In this document: positions 36,573-46,129 of the stretch, one piece after another
Layout: each line of letters begins with the position of its first letter
Position numbering within the stretch: position 1 is the stretch's first letter
From: Mesorhizobium sp. SARCC-RB16n
GTDB taxonomy: Bacteria; Pseudomonadota; Alphaproteobacteria; Rhizobiales; Rhizobiaceae
NCBI RefSeq assembly: GCF_008520305.1
Contig: NZ_ML703284.1
Coordinates: 80,248 to 144,247 of the forward strand
DNA: 64,000 bases
Reading direction: 5' to 3'
The notes under the pieces: model-generated
The model's database searches: none
The model's input: only the letters and a program-made list of their open reading frames with translations
What the model was told of the DNA's origin: nothing
Translations under genes and position numbers: made by a program

Positions 36573-37433
36573 CTACTGCAGCCGTGCGATGACGGCCACC
36601 GGACGATAGCCGTGCCGCTCCAGGAAGAGCCCGAGCCTTGCCGGATCCGGCCGGGATGGATCGCCGTAGTCGCGGGCATGAATGCCGCCGGAGACATAGA
36701 GGATGTCGAAACCGTTGTCGGCCGCGCCCTTGACGTCGGTCATCATGCCGTCGCCGATGGCCAGTATTTGCGAACGCTCAACCGGCCGGCCGAGGATCTC
36801 GGCCACCTCCTTCATCGCGACCTCGTAAATCGGCGAGTAGGGTTTTCCGGCGATCAGCGTGCGACCGCCGAGCTGCGCGTAGTCGCGCGCGAGCGCACCG
36901 GCGCACCAGATGATCCGTTCCCCGCGTTCGACCATGATATCTGGATTGGCGCAGATGAATGGCAGGTTCCTGGCGCGCAACCGGCGCAGCAGTCCCGTAT
37001 AGTCATCAGGTTTTTCGACCTCGTCGTCGAACAGCCCGGTGCATACGACGCCGGCGGCCTCGAACTCCTCGACCAGTTCGACATCGAGGCCATCATAAAG
37101 GGTCAAATCGCGGTCGGCGCCGATGTGGAAGACTTTGCGTGGACCCTCCGCGATCAGGTCACGGGTCACGTCGCCCGAGGTCACCACACGGTCGTAGGCT
37201 GACGGCGGAACGCCGATCACGCTCATCTGGGCCACGACATCGGCCCGGCGGCGCGGCGAATTGGTGATCAGAACGACAGGGGTGCCGGCCGCCCTTGCCG
37301 CCGCCAGCGCGGCCGCGGCCGCCGGAAAATGCCATTCGCCATTGTGCACCACGCCCCAGACATCGCAGAGAATTGCCGAATAGGCTTTCAACACGTCTTC
37401 GAGCGAGCCGACGATTTCGGGCGAATCCGCCAT
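36573..37433 (-). CDS. TIGR01459-type HAD-superfamily hydrolase (NagD-like)
   Basis: A 286-residue HAD class IIA phosphatase. The nucleophile motif is ILCDVWGVVHNG (with Trp rather than the DxDGT form), then ITNSPRRR, the Lys in IAGKPYSPIYE, and the acidic pair in IGDGMMTDVKGA. The family occurs next to ribF in alphaproteobacteria and may dephosphorylate a flavin intermediate or sugar phosphate; the substrate is unknown. AAGGAAA precedes the ATG. Operon with ribF. Confidence 0.88.
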   Translation of the reverse strand: MADSPEIVGSLEDVLKAYSAILCDVWGVVHNGEWHFPAAAAALAAARAAGTPVVLITNSPRRRADVVAQMSVIGVPPSAYDRVVTSGDVTRDLIAEGPRKVFHIGADRDLTLYDGLDVELVEEFEAAGVVCTGLFDDEVEKPDDYTGLLRRLRARNLPFICANPDIMVERGERIIWCAGALARDYAQLGGRTLIAGKPYSPIYEVAMKEVAEILGRPVERSQILAIGDGMMTDVKGAADNGFDILYVSGGIHARDYGDPSRPDPARLGLFLERHGYRPVAVIARLQ

Positions 37434-37692
37434 GCCGTTTCCTTCAGTATGATCGTTGCGGGTGCGGCGGTCGACGGGTCGCCGCAGCCGGTTCGAATTA
37501 TCCGAACAGGCCCATGCTGTCACCAGCTTTCGCCTTGATCGGCACGAATTGCGGCGCAAGCCGCGGCCTTGATTGGTTAGCGGTTGGTGAAGCGCCGACC
37601 AAGCAATAGAGCGGTTTCTCAAACCCGTCCTTCAGCGTTTTGTGGAAAGCTGGCGCCGACCGAGAATTCGTCGGCGGGGGCCGCTTCAAGAC

Positions 37693-39678
37693 ATGCATGA
37701 AATCTGGCGTCAGTTCCGCCGCGACAGGCGCGGCAATTATGCTCTTATGACGGTTGTGGCGATGGTGCCGCTGATGGGCGGCCTGGCGATCGCTGTCGAC
37801 TTCACGGAAATGAACCGTGAAAAGCAGATGGTAATGAACGCGCTCGACGCCGCCAACTTCGCCACCGCCCGCCGGCTGACGGAAGGCGCGACCGACGACC
37901 AGTTGAGAGCGTATGCGCTCGACTTCTTCAACGCCAATCTGAACGATATCGATCCCGCCAGCGCGACGCTCAACGTCACCTTGCCGAGCAACACCAGTGG
38001 CGGCGGCCTGCTCACCATGACCGCGCAGCTCAACTACAAACCTTATTTCTACCCCGCCTTCGCCCAACTCGTCGGTAAATCGGCGACCGATGCGAACCAG
38101 AAACTCAGCTTCAACGTCACCTCGCAGGTGCGGCTGAAGAACACGCTGGAAGTAGCCCTGGTGCTGGACAATTCCGGATCGATGACCACGCTCGGCACGG
38201 GTTCGGGGCAAAAGCGCATCGACCTTCTCAAGACGGCTTCCAAGCAACTGGTCGACACGCTGGCCCAGCAGGCGGTCATGATCAAGCAGATCGACAAGCC
38301 GGTGCAATTCGGCCTCGTGCCTTTTGCCGCCTCGGTCAATGTCGGCCCCGGCAATGGCAATGCGTCGTGGATGGACACCGAAGGGTTGTCGCCGGTGTCG
38401 AACGAGAATTTCGACTGGTCGACGCTGAACGCCGCCAACAAATACGCTCAGCAAGTCAACGGGATCTGGTACAAGCGTGGCACTGGCTGGGGAACCGGGG
38501 AAGGCCAGATGTTGACCCGGTTTTCGCTCTACCGCGACATGCAGGTCGTCACCAACCACGAGCGTGTCGTCAACAGCAAGCGCGTGGTCTGCGACGCATA
38601 CAACTCCAACAACACCTGCAAGAGCAGCCACAACGAATATGACTATATCGATACCTACGGGCCGTTCGCCAGTTGGCAAGGCTGCGTCGAGGCCCGGCCC
38701 TATCCATACAATGTCAACGACGCCGTGCCGTCCGGTGGCTCGGCCAACACCGGAATCGGCGTCGGCGATCCGGCAACGATGTTCGTGCCCATGTTTGCTC
38801 CTGACGAACCCGGCAATCATTGGAAGCTCACCCAAGACCCCAACGAAGCCGCGCCGGTAACCTATGGCGCCGTCAACAGTTGGTGGAACGACGATCCATC
38901 GAGCAGCACAGGTCAATCGCGGCTGCGCAACATGGCCAAGTATTTCCAGCCGCGGCCTATCGATGCGCCGGCGCTGCCGGCAGGCAACGGACCGAATTAC
39001 AGCTGCACCACCAACCCGATCACGCCGCTGACCGATGTCAGCGTCGCCGACGGGCTCACCTCGATCAAGGCGGCGATCGACCTGATGCAGCCGAACGGCG
39101 GCACCAACGTCCCCGAAGGCATGGCCTGGGGCTGGCGTGTGGTTTCGAGCGGAGAGCCGTTCACGCAAGGGCGCCCGGAAACGGAGAAAGGCAACGACAA
39201 AGTGGTGATAGTGCTGACCGACGGCGCCAACACCTACTACACGCCATCCTCGCTGGGCTACTCGGATCCCGCCAGTTCGAAATCGACCTATGCGTCCTAT
39301 GGCTATCTCAACCCCGGCTACAACGGCACCTCGGTCGGCCGCATGTTCATGGGCACGTCGAGCGCCATCGGCCGGTTCGACTATTCGAACGGCAACTACA
39401 CCAACGCGCTCAACGAGCAGATGGCAACGCTTTGCAACAACGCCAAGGCGGCCAACATCCTGGTGATGACGGTGGCACTCGACCTGTCCACCACCAAGAC
39501 CGCCGACATGCAGGCAATCAACGCGCTGAAATCCTGTTCGTCCGACTCGCGCTTCCGCAAGGACCCGACGGACCCGAGCAAGCCGGCCAAGCTGTTCTGG
39601 AACGCGACCGGCGCCAGCCTGTCGAACGATTTCAAGGAAATCGGCGACGAACTGTCGAACCTGCGGGTGGTCGGCTAG
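37693..39678 (+). CDS. TadG-like pilus/surface protein with von Willebrand A domain
   Basis: A 661-residue protein of the TadE/TadG group. A TadE-like N-terminus (RRGNYALMTVVAMVPLMGGL) gives one membrane helix. A vWA domain begins with the metal-binding motif LVLDNSGSMT near residue 160 and continues with VVIVLTDGANTYY; a large Asn/Ser/Tyr-rich insert with four or more Cys lies between them. Such proteins assemble with Flp/Tad pili or reach the cell surface. GGGGG lies 12 bases before the ATG at 37693. No other tad genes flank it. Confidence 0.85.
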   Translation: MHEIWRQFRRDRRGNYALMTVVAMVPLMGGLAIAVDFTEMNREKQMVMNALDAANFATARRLTEGATDDQLRAYALDFFNANLNDIDPASATLNVTLPSNTSGGGLLTMTAQLNYKPYFYPAFAQLVGKSATDANQKLSFNVTSQVRLKNTLEVALVLDNSGSMTTLGTGSGQKRIDLLKTASKQLVDTLAQQAVMIKQIDKPVQFGLVPFAASVNVGPGNGNASWMDTEGLSPVSNENFDWSTLNAANKYAQQVNGIWYKRGTGWGTGEGQMLTRFSLYRDMQVVTNHERVVNSKRVVCDAYNSNNTCKSSHNEYDYIDTYGPFASWQGCVEARPYPYNVNDAVPSGGSANTGIGVGDPATMFVPMFAPDEPGNHWKLTQDPNEAAPVTYGAVNSWWNDDPSSSTGQSRLRNMAKYFQPRPIDAPALPAGNGPNYSCTTNPITPLTDVSVADGLTSIKAAIDLMQPNGGTNVPEGMAWGWRVVSSGEPFTQGRPETEKGNDKVVIVLTDGANTYYTPSSLGYSDPASSKSTYASYGYLNPGYNGTSVGRMFMGTSSAIGRFDYSNGNYTNALNEQMATLCNNAKAANILVMTVALDLSTTKTADMQAINALKSCSSDSRFRKDPTDPSKPAKLFWNATGASLSNDFKEIGDELSNLRVVG

Positions 39679-39803
39679 CCCAGGACCGTCCCTCTGGCGC
39701 AACGCCTGGCGCCGTGAAGCCCTTGCGGGCGCCTGCCGTGACCGGCACAGATTGACCGCTCGCGCGGTCCCTTCATTCATCGCGGCACGCTGGGGAACGA
39801 ACA

Positions 39804-40436
39804 ATGCCCGACACCGCCAACCATTTCGCCTTCGCGCTGGTCTGCCTCGGCATGGTGCTGACGCCGGGCCCGAACATGATCTACCTGATCTCGCGCTCGC
39901 TGTCGCAAGGGCCGAGGGCCGGACTGATCTCGCTTGGCGGGGTTGCGGTCGGCTTCCTGTTCTACGTGCTGTCGGCGGCGTTCGGCATCACCGCGCTGCT
40001 GCTCGCCGTGCCATTCGCCTACGATGTGCTGCGCTTTGCCGGCGTACTCTATCTCCTGTGGCTGGCCTGGCAGGCCGTAAAACCCGGCGGGCGCTCGCCA
40101 TTTCAGGTGCGCGACCTGCCAAAGGACGGGCCGCGCAAGCTGTTCGCCATGGGGCTGATGACAAACCTGCTCAATCCCAAGGTGGCCGTTCTCTATCTGT
40201 CACTGCTGCCGCAGTTCATCAGCCCCGGCAAGGGTCACGTCCTGTCGCAGCTCCTGGTGCTAGGCGCGACGCAGATCTCGATCAGCCTCAGCGTCAATGC
40301 CGTCATCGCGCTGACGGCCGGCTCGATCGCCACCTTCCTCGCCGGGCGACCGCTATGGTTGGTGATCCAGCGCTGGATGATGGGAACCGTGCTGACGGCG
40401 CTGGCGCTGAAGATGGCGACCGACGCGCAGCGCTGA
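39804..40436 (+). CDS. LysE/RhtB family amino-acid exporter
   Basis: A 210-residue inner-membrane protein with about six hydrophobic segments and the family signature GMVLTPGPNMIYLISRS near the start, followed by GLMTNLLNPKVAVLYLSLLP. LysE/RhtB proteins export amino acids or analogues; the substrate cannot be read from sequence. It follows the TadG-like gene by 125 bases on the same strand but is probably an independent unit. Confidence 0.9.
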   Translation: MPDTANHFAFALVCLGMVLTPGPNMIYLISRSLSQGPRAGLISLGGVAVGFLFYVLSAAFGITALLLAVPFAYDVLRFAGVLYLLWLAWQAVKPGGRSPFQVRDLPKDGPRKLFAMGLMTNLLNPKVAVLYLSLLPQFISPGKGHVLSQLLVLGATQISISLSVNAVIALTAGSIATFLAGRPLWLVIQRWMMGTVLTALALKMATDAQR

Positions 40437-40447
40437 GGCCGCATGGG

Positions 40448-41359
40448 TCAATCGCCGAAGGCCTGCTTCAGGAAGGCGTGCACGTCGCTTTCGGATCGAT
40501 CGGCCGCGGCCGCATTGTACTCCACCCAGTGGCCGTAGGCCTCGACGCCGGTCTTGAACTCAGGGGCGTCGAACGCGTGATGGGCACCCTCGTAGACGTC
40601 GAGCTGCACCGGGCTTCCCTTGCCCGTCCGATGCGCCATCATCTCCCGGCATTTCTGGACGGGGCTGAAATCGTCAAGCTCGCCGATCAGGATCAATGTC
40701 GGCACGGCCATGTCGCCGCTCGCTACCTAACAGTTCGGATAGTAGGCGATCGCCACGCTGAATTTGTGGTCCATGAGCCGCTCCGCGCCACCAAGCTGTA
40801 CGGCTTCGAGCGTCGCGATGCCGCCGGCGGAGAAGCCCATCAATGCGACGCGCCGCGGGTCGACAGAACTGTCTTTCGACAGGAACTCCAAGGCGCCATA
40901 GGCATCATAGACGCGATCGGAGAGGAGGCTGTGGCAAGTATCCTTTATGCCACGCGTGCCGAAGCTGTCGACAACGAGAGCGACATAACCCCAGGAAGAC
41001 AGCCGCTCGAGCCAGACTTCCCTGTCGTTCGAGAGCACACCAGCGCATCCGTGCAAAACGACTATAGCCGGGAATGGGCCCTCACCCGGAGGGCGTGTCA
41101 GGTATCCCCGTAGCGGAATGCCGGGAACAGGTTTCGCTATCTCGCCTCTTTCTTGCGCATTGCGTTCCTGAAGCTGTGTCGGCTTCACGGTCGCGCTTTC
41201 AAATTGCACCACCTCGTCTGCCAGGGCAGACGCCGCATCGAGGCAGCCTCCAAGGTAAAGGCACGCCAAGCCGACTCCTTTGAGCAAATCCACCACTTTG
41301 CTCAGCCAAGCCTCGGTTTGTCCTTTGAGAGCTTTGGGCCGGGCCGGACGCTTGCTCAC
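40448..41359 (-). pseudogene. Dienelactone hydrolase family protein interrupted by an in-frame amber codon
   Basis: The frame encodes a signal peptide or lipoprotein signal (GLACLYLGGCLDAASALA), an alpha/beta-hydrolase with nucleophile GFSAGG, then YYPNC followed by TAG at 40727-40729. Reading on in the same frame gives VASGDMAVPTLILIGELDDF with the expected catalytic Asp and, at GAHHAFD, the catalytic His. One base change thus splits an otherwise intact gene of about 303 codons. The truncated 210-residue product lacks the Asp and His and should be inactive. A separate start at MAVPTL (40711) is unlikely to make a working protein. The ATG overlaps the DUF2189 stop as ATGA. Confidence 0.8.
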
Positions 41360-42180
41360 ATCGGACGGCGGGGTGGCCGGATCTGGGCCGGCTCGACCAC
41401 CTTGCGGTAGAGGTGCCAGGTGGCGTGGCCCAGGATCGGCATGACGACAGCGAGACCGGCAAACAGCGGGATCGAGCCGATCACCAGCAGCACCGCGACG
41501 ATCAGACCCCAGAGCGCCATCTGCAGCGGATTTGCCATGACCGCGCGCGCCGATGTCTCTATTGCCGAAACGGCGCCGACATCACGATCGAGCAAGAGCG
41601 GGAAGGCAACGACCGTGGTCGCCAGCACGATCACCGCGAAGACCAGGCCAGCCACGTTGCCGAGAAGAATCAGCGTCCAGCCCTTGCGGGTCGTCAGCAC
41701 ATCGCGCAGGAAGGCCCCGACCGAAGCCGGCGGCTCGCCGCCAAAAAGGCTGGTGTAGATCGACTGCGCCGTGAACAGCCACAACAGGAACAGCGCGAAC
41801 AGCATGATGCCGATGACCGCTATCGAGGGCAGCGCCGATGAGCGGCGGACATCGAGCGCATGTCGCCAGTTGGTGTTCATGCCGAGCTCGCGCCGGCGGC
41901 TGATCTCATAGAGTCCGATCGCGGCGAACGGACCGACCAGAGCAAAGCCCGACATCAAGGGATAGACGAGCTGGATGGCGTTGGAGCCGGACGTCCACTG
42001 TGTCAGGATCAGGCCGACGATCGGATAGATCAGGCACAGGAACACGTAATGCGAGGGCTTGGCCCAGAAGTCCTCGGCGCCAAGCCTGAGCGCGTCCCAG
42101 AGGTCCGCCGTGGAAATGCGGCGGACCGCTGGTTGCACATGCATCCCATAGGCGTCCGCCATGACATGAAAGCCAGCCAT
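41356..42180 (-). CDS. DUF2189 domain-containing integral membrane protein
   Basis: A 274-residue protein with about six membrane segments matching DUF2189 (ISTADLWDALRLGAEDFWAK, then LMSGFALVGPFAAIGLYEIS). Function unknown; it has been seen near respiratory genes in other alphaproteobacteria. A strong GGAGGAAGG site precedes the ATG. It is translationally coupled to the interrupted hydrolase gene. Confidence 0.87.
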   Translation of the reverse strand: MAGFHVMADAYGMHVQPAVRRISTADLWDALRLGAEDFWAKPSHYVFLCLIYPIVGLILTQWTSGSNAIQLVYPLMSGFALVGPFAAIGLYEISRRRELGMNTNWRHALDVRRSSALPSIAVIGIMLFALFLLWLFTAQSIYTSLFGGEPPASVGAFLRDVLTTRKGWTLILLGNVAGLVFAVIVLATTVVAFPLLLDRDVGAVSAIETSARAVMANPLQMALWGLIVAVLLVIGSIPLFAGLAVVMPILGHATWHLYRKVVEPAQIRPPRRPM

Positions 42181-42427
42181 AACCTTCCTCCGTTTTTCGG
42201 GGGGCGGTCACCGCCTAGGGTGGCCGCCCGTAGCTGCCACTTCAAGAACGCTGGCATCATAGCCGATCTTCCCGGAATTGTCGCCGCATCTCATCGGGAT
42301 TGCCGGGCGGCCTTCGTTTGGCGCACCACCGAGTTCACTTGGAATGTGGGCATTTTAGTTATTGCTTAAATTACTCGTAGAGACCCAGGGCTTATCACCT
42401 GAGCTTTACAAATCTTGGCGAGGGGCG

Positions 42428-43651
42428 ATGTTCGGATTGAAGGGCTTCTGGTCTTCGGAGCGCGGCAATTTTGCCATGGCGACTGCCATAGCGATGCTGC
42501 CGATAATGGCTGTCATCGCCGGCACCCTCGATCTGACAGGCACGAGCGACGACGCCGCGCAATTGCAGAACTCGCTGGACGCGGCTGGGCTTGCCGTCGG
42601 CACCAAGTACCTGCCCAGCATGAGCGCGAGTGATGTGCAGGGACTTGGGCTGACATTCTTTGCAGCCAACATGAGCGTCGCCGACCAGCAGGAATATTCG
42701 GGCAGCGTCTCCGCCTTTTCGGCCACCGCCAGCGGCGATCCGAACGCCTATTACATCTCGCTTTCGTCCGGCATCAACCGTCCGAGCTTCATCAACGGCG
42801 CTGCCGCCTGGCCAGCTCACAGGTCGGCGACTGTCAAGATGCACCCGGGTGCACAGGCCTGTGTGCTGGCGCTCGATCCGCATGCGTCGGCCGCGGTAAG
42901 CCTGCAAGGCTCAACCAATGTCTCGATGAGCAATTGTGTGATCGCGGCAAACTCGGACGCGTCGGATGCCGTCAGCAGAGGCGGTTCGGCACAGGTTTCG
43001 GCGGGCTGCGTCTCGACGGTCGGCGGCACTTCCGGGCTTTCGCCACCCAATGCCAATCTCACCTGCGGCTCGCCGCTCGTACATCAATATGCTTCCTTCG
43101 ATCCCCTGGCGGACATCGTGCCTCCCCCTTACACATTCTGCCTGCCAGTGCCGAACGGCAAAACCTACACGCTGTCGCCCGGCACCTATTGCGACAAGAC
43201 ATTGTCAGGAAACATCACGCTCAACCCAGGCGTCTACATCCTGCGCGGCGTAACCCTGAAGCCGGGCGGGAACGGCAGCCTGAGCGGCCAGGGCGTGACC
43301 ATATTCCTCGTAGAGGGAGCACAGATCTACATAAACGCCAATGAAACGGTGAACCTTTCGCCGCCAACCAGCGGGCCTTACGCCGGCATCACCATCTACC
43401 AGAGCCGCGGGAACACATCGGCCTTGACCCTGAATGGCGGCGCAAATTCCGTGATCAGCGGATTCGTCTATGCGCCTGACGCGGCCGTTTCGTTCGCCGG
43501 CAACTCGGATATGAGTGGCCAGGGCGACTGCCTGAGGCTTGTTGGCTTGACCGTGCAGATGACAGGCAACTCATCCATCAAGACCGACTGCACGGCCGTG
43601 TTCGGAAATCGCGAGATGTACTCCAGCCGCCTCATCACGCTTGTGAACTAG
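42428..43651 (+). CDS. TadG-like protein with Gly/Ser/Asn-rich putative beta-solenoid
   Basis: A 407-residue protein. The N-terminus (ERGNFAMATAIAMLPIMAVI) is a TadE/TadG-type membrane segment. There is no vWA metal motif. Residues 150-400 are rich in Gly, Ser, Asn and Thr with spaced hydrophobics (YTLSPGTYCDKTLSGNITL, LNPGVYILRGVTLKPGGNG), which suggests a right-handed beta-helix like a surface adhesin or polysaccharide-active fold. GAGGGG precedes the ATG at 42428. It is the second TadG-like gene here, 2.7 kb from the first, and shares only the N-terminal pattern. Confidence 0.75.
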   Translation: MFGLKGFWSSERGNFAMATAIAMLPIMAVIAGTLDLTGTSDDAAQLQNSLDAAGLAVGTKYLPSMSASDVQGLGLTFFAANMSVADQQEYSGSVSAFSATASGDPNAYYISLSSGINRPSFINGAAAWPAHRSATVKMHPGAQACVLALDPHASAAVSLQGSTNVSMSNCVIAANSDASDAVSRGGSAQVSAGCVSTVGGTSGLSPPNANLTCGSPLVHQYASFDPLADIVPPPYTFCLPVPNGKTYTLSPGTYCDKTLSGNITLNPGVYILRGVTLKPGGNGSLSGQGVTIFLVEGAQIYINANETVNLSPPTSGPYAGITIYQSRGNTSALTLNGGANSVISGFVYAPDAAVSFAGNSDMSGQGDCLRLVGLTVQMTGNSSIKTDCTAVFGNREMYSSRLITLVN

Positions 43652-43727
43652 CCGCCAACTGCCCTTCGATTCGAAATTTCACCGCCCTGCCCGGCAAAAG
43701 CCATGATCGCGATCGAGTCAGGCACGC

Positions 43728-44243
43728 ATGACCACTTCGAAAATCGATTGCGATCGAACCGCGAACTTGAACAGGCGCACCTGGCTCATAGCGGCTGGCC
43801 TGGCGGCCTTGCTCGGGCTTGCCGCCTGCAGCACCGTCTCGCTGCCAACAGGGCAAGGCGCCGGGGTTTCCTCCTCGGCAACCGGTACGCTGGCGAGCCT
43901 GCGCGCCTCGTCTGGGCTCGGTCCGCTGGTCCCCGATACACAGTTGGAGCAAGCAGCGCTCCAGCAGGCCAGCTACATGGCGTCGCGCGAGCACATGAGC
44001 CACACCACCGGGTGGGGCAAGGATTTCGCCTCGCGCATGAAGGATAACGGCGTACACGGTGCCGCGGCCGAGAACATCGCGGCCGGCCGCTTCGATCAAC
44101 AGAAGCTGTTCGACATCTGGATGCATTCGCAGGGACACCGGCGCAACATACTCGATCCGGACTTCAGCCGCTTTGGGCTTGCCTATGTCCGTGACGGCCG
44201 CGACCCCAACCTGCGCTACTGGTCGCTGGTGCTCGGCAGGTAG
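43728..44243 (+). CDS. CAP/SCP domain lipoprotein
   Basis: A 171-residue lipoprotein with a lipobox at LGLAAC, followed by a CAP (cysteine-rich secretory protein/PR-1) domain: LEQAALQQASYMASREHMSH, ENIAAGRF and MHSQGHRRNILDPDFSRFGL. Bacterial CAP proteins such as YkwD-type proteins are periplasmic or surface proteins of uncertain activity. It lies 76 bases after the TadG-like gene and converges with the emrB-like gene. Confidence 0.87.
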   Translation: MTTSKIDCDRTANLNRRTWLIAAGLAALLGLAACSTVSLPTGQGAGVSSSATGTLASLRASSGLGPLVPDTQLEQAALQQASYMASREHMSHTTGWGKDFASRMKDNGVHGAAAENIAAGRFDQQKLFDIWMHSQGHRRNILDPDFSRFGLAYVRDGRDPNLRYWSLVLGR

Positions 44244-44289
44244 CAAAGCTATCGCCGGCGGCGGGCACCCTTGGCGAGCAGCCGCTACA

Positions 44290-45825
44290 TCAGTCCATAT
44301 GGGCAGCAGGCGCAGCGCCGCCAGCCGGACCGGCCTTCGGCTTGCGCAGCAGGAATACAAACGGGATGGCGACCAATGTCATCATCATCAGTATTTTGAA
44401 GTCGTTGACGTAGGAGATCATCATCGCCTGGAGATTGACCATGCGATCGACCTCCGACAGCGCCGTCGGGTCGCCGCCGGCAGCCGCCGGCGAGACCGCC
44501 CAGAGATTGGGATTGAACGGGTTGATGAAGGCGGAAAGCTCGGCATGGTTGATCTGCGTGTTGCGCACCAGCAGCACCGTCACCACCGATACGCCGATCG
44601 ACGAGCCGAGATTACGCACCAGGCTGAACAACGAGGTAGCATCGGTGCGGTAGCGGGCGTCGAGCGTGGCGAAGGCAACCGTCGACAGCGGCACGAACAC
44701 CATTCCCATGCCCAGGCCCTGGATCACGCCGGAGCTGAGGATCAGCCAGTTGTCCATCTGCGGGGTGAAGCTGGCCATGGTGTAGAGCGACTGCGCGGTC
44801 AGGAGGAAGCCGATGACGACGAGAATCCTGGCATCGATCTTGCCCATGATGCGCCCGACGACGAGCATGGAAATCATCGTGCCGACGCCACGCGGCCCGA
44901 TGACGATGCCGATGGTGACGGTCGGATAGCCGAAGATGGTCGACAGCATCGGCGGCAGCAGCGACATAGAGGCCAGGATCAGCACGCCCATGACGAAGAT
45001 GAACGCCAGTCCGGTCACGAAATTGCGGTCGAGGAAAATCTTCGGATCGATGAAGGGATGTTCCGATGTCACGGTGTGAATGATGAACACCCAGAAGCCG
45101 GTGATCGAAAGACCAAGCTCGATCCAGATCTCGACCGAGGAAAACCAGTCGACCTCGCCGCCGCGATCGAGCATCAGCTGCAGGGCGCCGACGCCGAGTG
45201 ATATCATGGCAAAGCCGAAGAAATCGAAGCCGCGCACCCGACGGGCAACGGCCGGCAGATAGGCGGCCATGCCGAGGAAGGCGAGGATGCCGACCGGCAG
45301 GTTGATGAAGAACACCCAGCGCCAGTTGAAATTTTCGGTCAGCCAGCCGCCAAGCGTGGGGCCGAGGATCGGTCCCAGCATGATGCCGGCGCCCCATATG
45401 GCCATCGCCTGGCCATGGCGCTCCTTGGGGTTGATGTCCAGCAGGAAGGTCTGCGACAGCGGCACGATCGCGGCGCCGAACACACCTTGCATCAGCCGGA
45501 AAAGCACGATGGTTTCCAGGCTCCACGCCAGGCCGCACAACATCGAGAAGATGGTGAAGCCGACCACCGCCGTCAGGAACAGTTCCTTGCGGCCAAAACG
45601 GTCGGCGAGCCAGCCGGTGACGGGCGTCATGATGGCGGCGGCGACGATGTAGGAGGTCAGCACCCAGTTGATGTTGTCGGGTGAAGCGCCGAGATCGCCC
45701 GTCATGGTCGGCAGCGCGACGTTGGCGATCGTGGTGTCGAGCGCCTGCATGACCGTCGCCAGCATGAGCGCGACCGTAATCAGGCCACGATGCGGCACTT
45801 CTTTGAACGGTTCGGACGTGCTCAT
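44290..45825 (-). CDS. DHA2-family MFS multidrug efflux permease (EmrB/QacA type)
   Basis: A 511-residue permease with about 14 membrane segments. Landmarks are MQALDTTIANVALPTM (motif D1), GWLADRFGRKELF (motif A) and GPTLGGWLTENFNWRWVFFI (motif C). With the membrane fusion protein upstream it should form a tripartite drug pump that works with an outer-membrane TolC protein encoded elsewhere. A MarR gene heads the operon. A folded element lies in the 304-base gap between it and emrA. Confidence 0.92.
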   Translation of the reverse strand: MSTSEPFKEVPHRGLITVALMLATVMQALDTTIANVALPTMTGDLGASPDNINWVLTSYIVAAAIMTPVTGWLADRFGRKELFLTAVVGFTIFSMLCGLAWSLETIVLFRLMQGVFGAAIVPLSQTFLLDINPKERHGQAMAIWGAGIMLGPILGPTLGGWLTENFNWRWVFFINLPVGILAFLGMAAYLPAVARRVRGFDFFGFAMISLGVGALQLMLDRGGEVDWFSSVEIWIELGLSITGFWVFIIHTVTSEHPFIDPKIFLDRNFVTGLAFIFVMGVLILASMSLLPPMLSTIFGYPTVTIGIVIGPRGVGTMISMLVVGRIMGKIDARILVVIGFLLTAQSLYTMASFTPQMDNWLILSSGVIQGLGMGMVFVPLSTVAFATLDARYRTDATSLFSLVRNLGSSIGVSVVTVLLVRNTQINHAELSAFINPFNPNLWAVSPAAAGGDPTALSEVDRMVNLQAMMISYVNDFKILMMMTLVAIPFVFLLRKPKAGPAGGAAPAAHMD

Positions 45826-45865
45826 GGCCTAGAACTTCCAGAAGGTAACAGAAACGTGTACAACG

Positions 45866-45986
45866 GGTTTCCGGGCGGCAAAGCCTTCCGTTGAGAGACC
45901 CTCATCGCGGTGGGACGCGATTATCGATGTGGGGGTTACATCGACCGAACGTCTCTAGCTGAGCGGATGCCTGCCGCCCGGAAACC
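45866..45986. ncRNA. Candidate structured RNA or leader element between emrA-like and emrB-like genes
   Basis: The 304-base gap 45826-46129 has no reading frame of note but is highly symmetrical. Arms 45866-45880 (GGTTTCCGGGCGGCA) and 45972-45986 (TGCCGCCCGGAAACC) pair perfectly over 15 bases. Inside are TCCG/CGGA (45887-45890, 45964-45967), AGAGAC/GTCTCT (45894-45899, 45951-45956), and two perfect hairpins at 45904-45921 (loop GTGGGA) and 45924-45944 (loop GGGGGTT). This is a branched fold. On the minus strand it would be the emrB leader, ending 40 bases before the ATG. No T-run follows either arm, so it is not a plain terminator. Confidence 0.5.
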
Positions 45987-46129
45987 TGAGGACCGACGGG
46001 GCCGTGTCGAAGGTTCAGATCTTGGACAGCCACGCGGCTCGGCCCAAACATTGATCCTTCCCACCCCTCCCATCGGACCAATCCTGCAACTCGCTTCCAC
46101 CCGCGTGGTCCCCGCGGGCTTCCGCTGAC

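Noticed and set aside
37498-39804. A 768-codon minus-strand frame opposite the TadG-like gene
   Set aside because: The plus strand encodes a vWA domain with its metal motif; the opposite translation has no recognisable domain.
40727-40729. The in-frame TAG as a pyrrolysine codon
   Set aside because: No pylT, pylS or pylBCD genes are visible, the protein is a hydrolase and not a methylamine methyltransferase, and the MttB homologue has no in-frame TAG.
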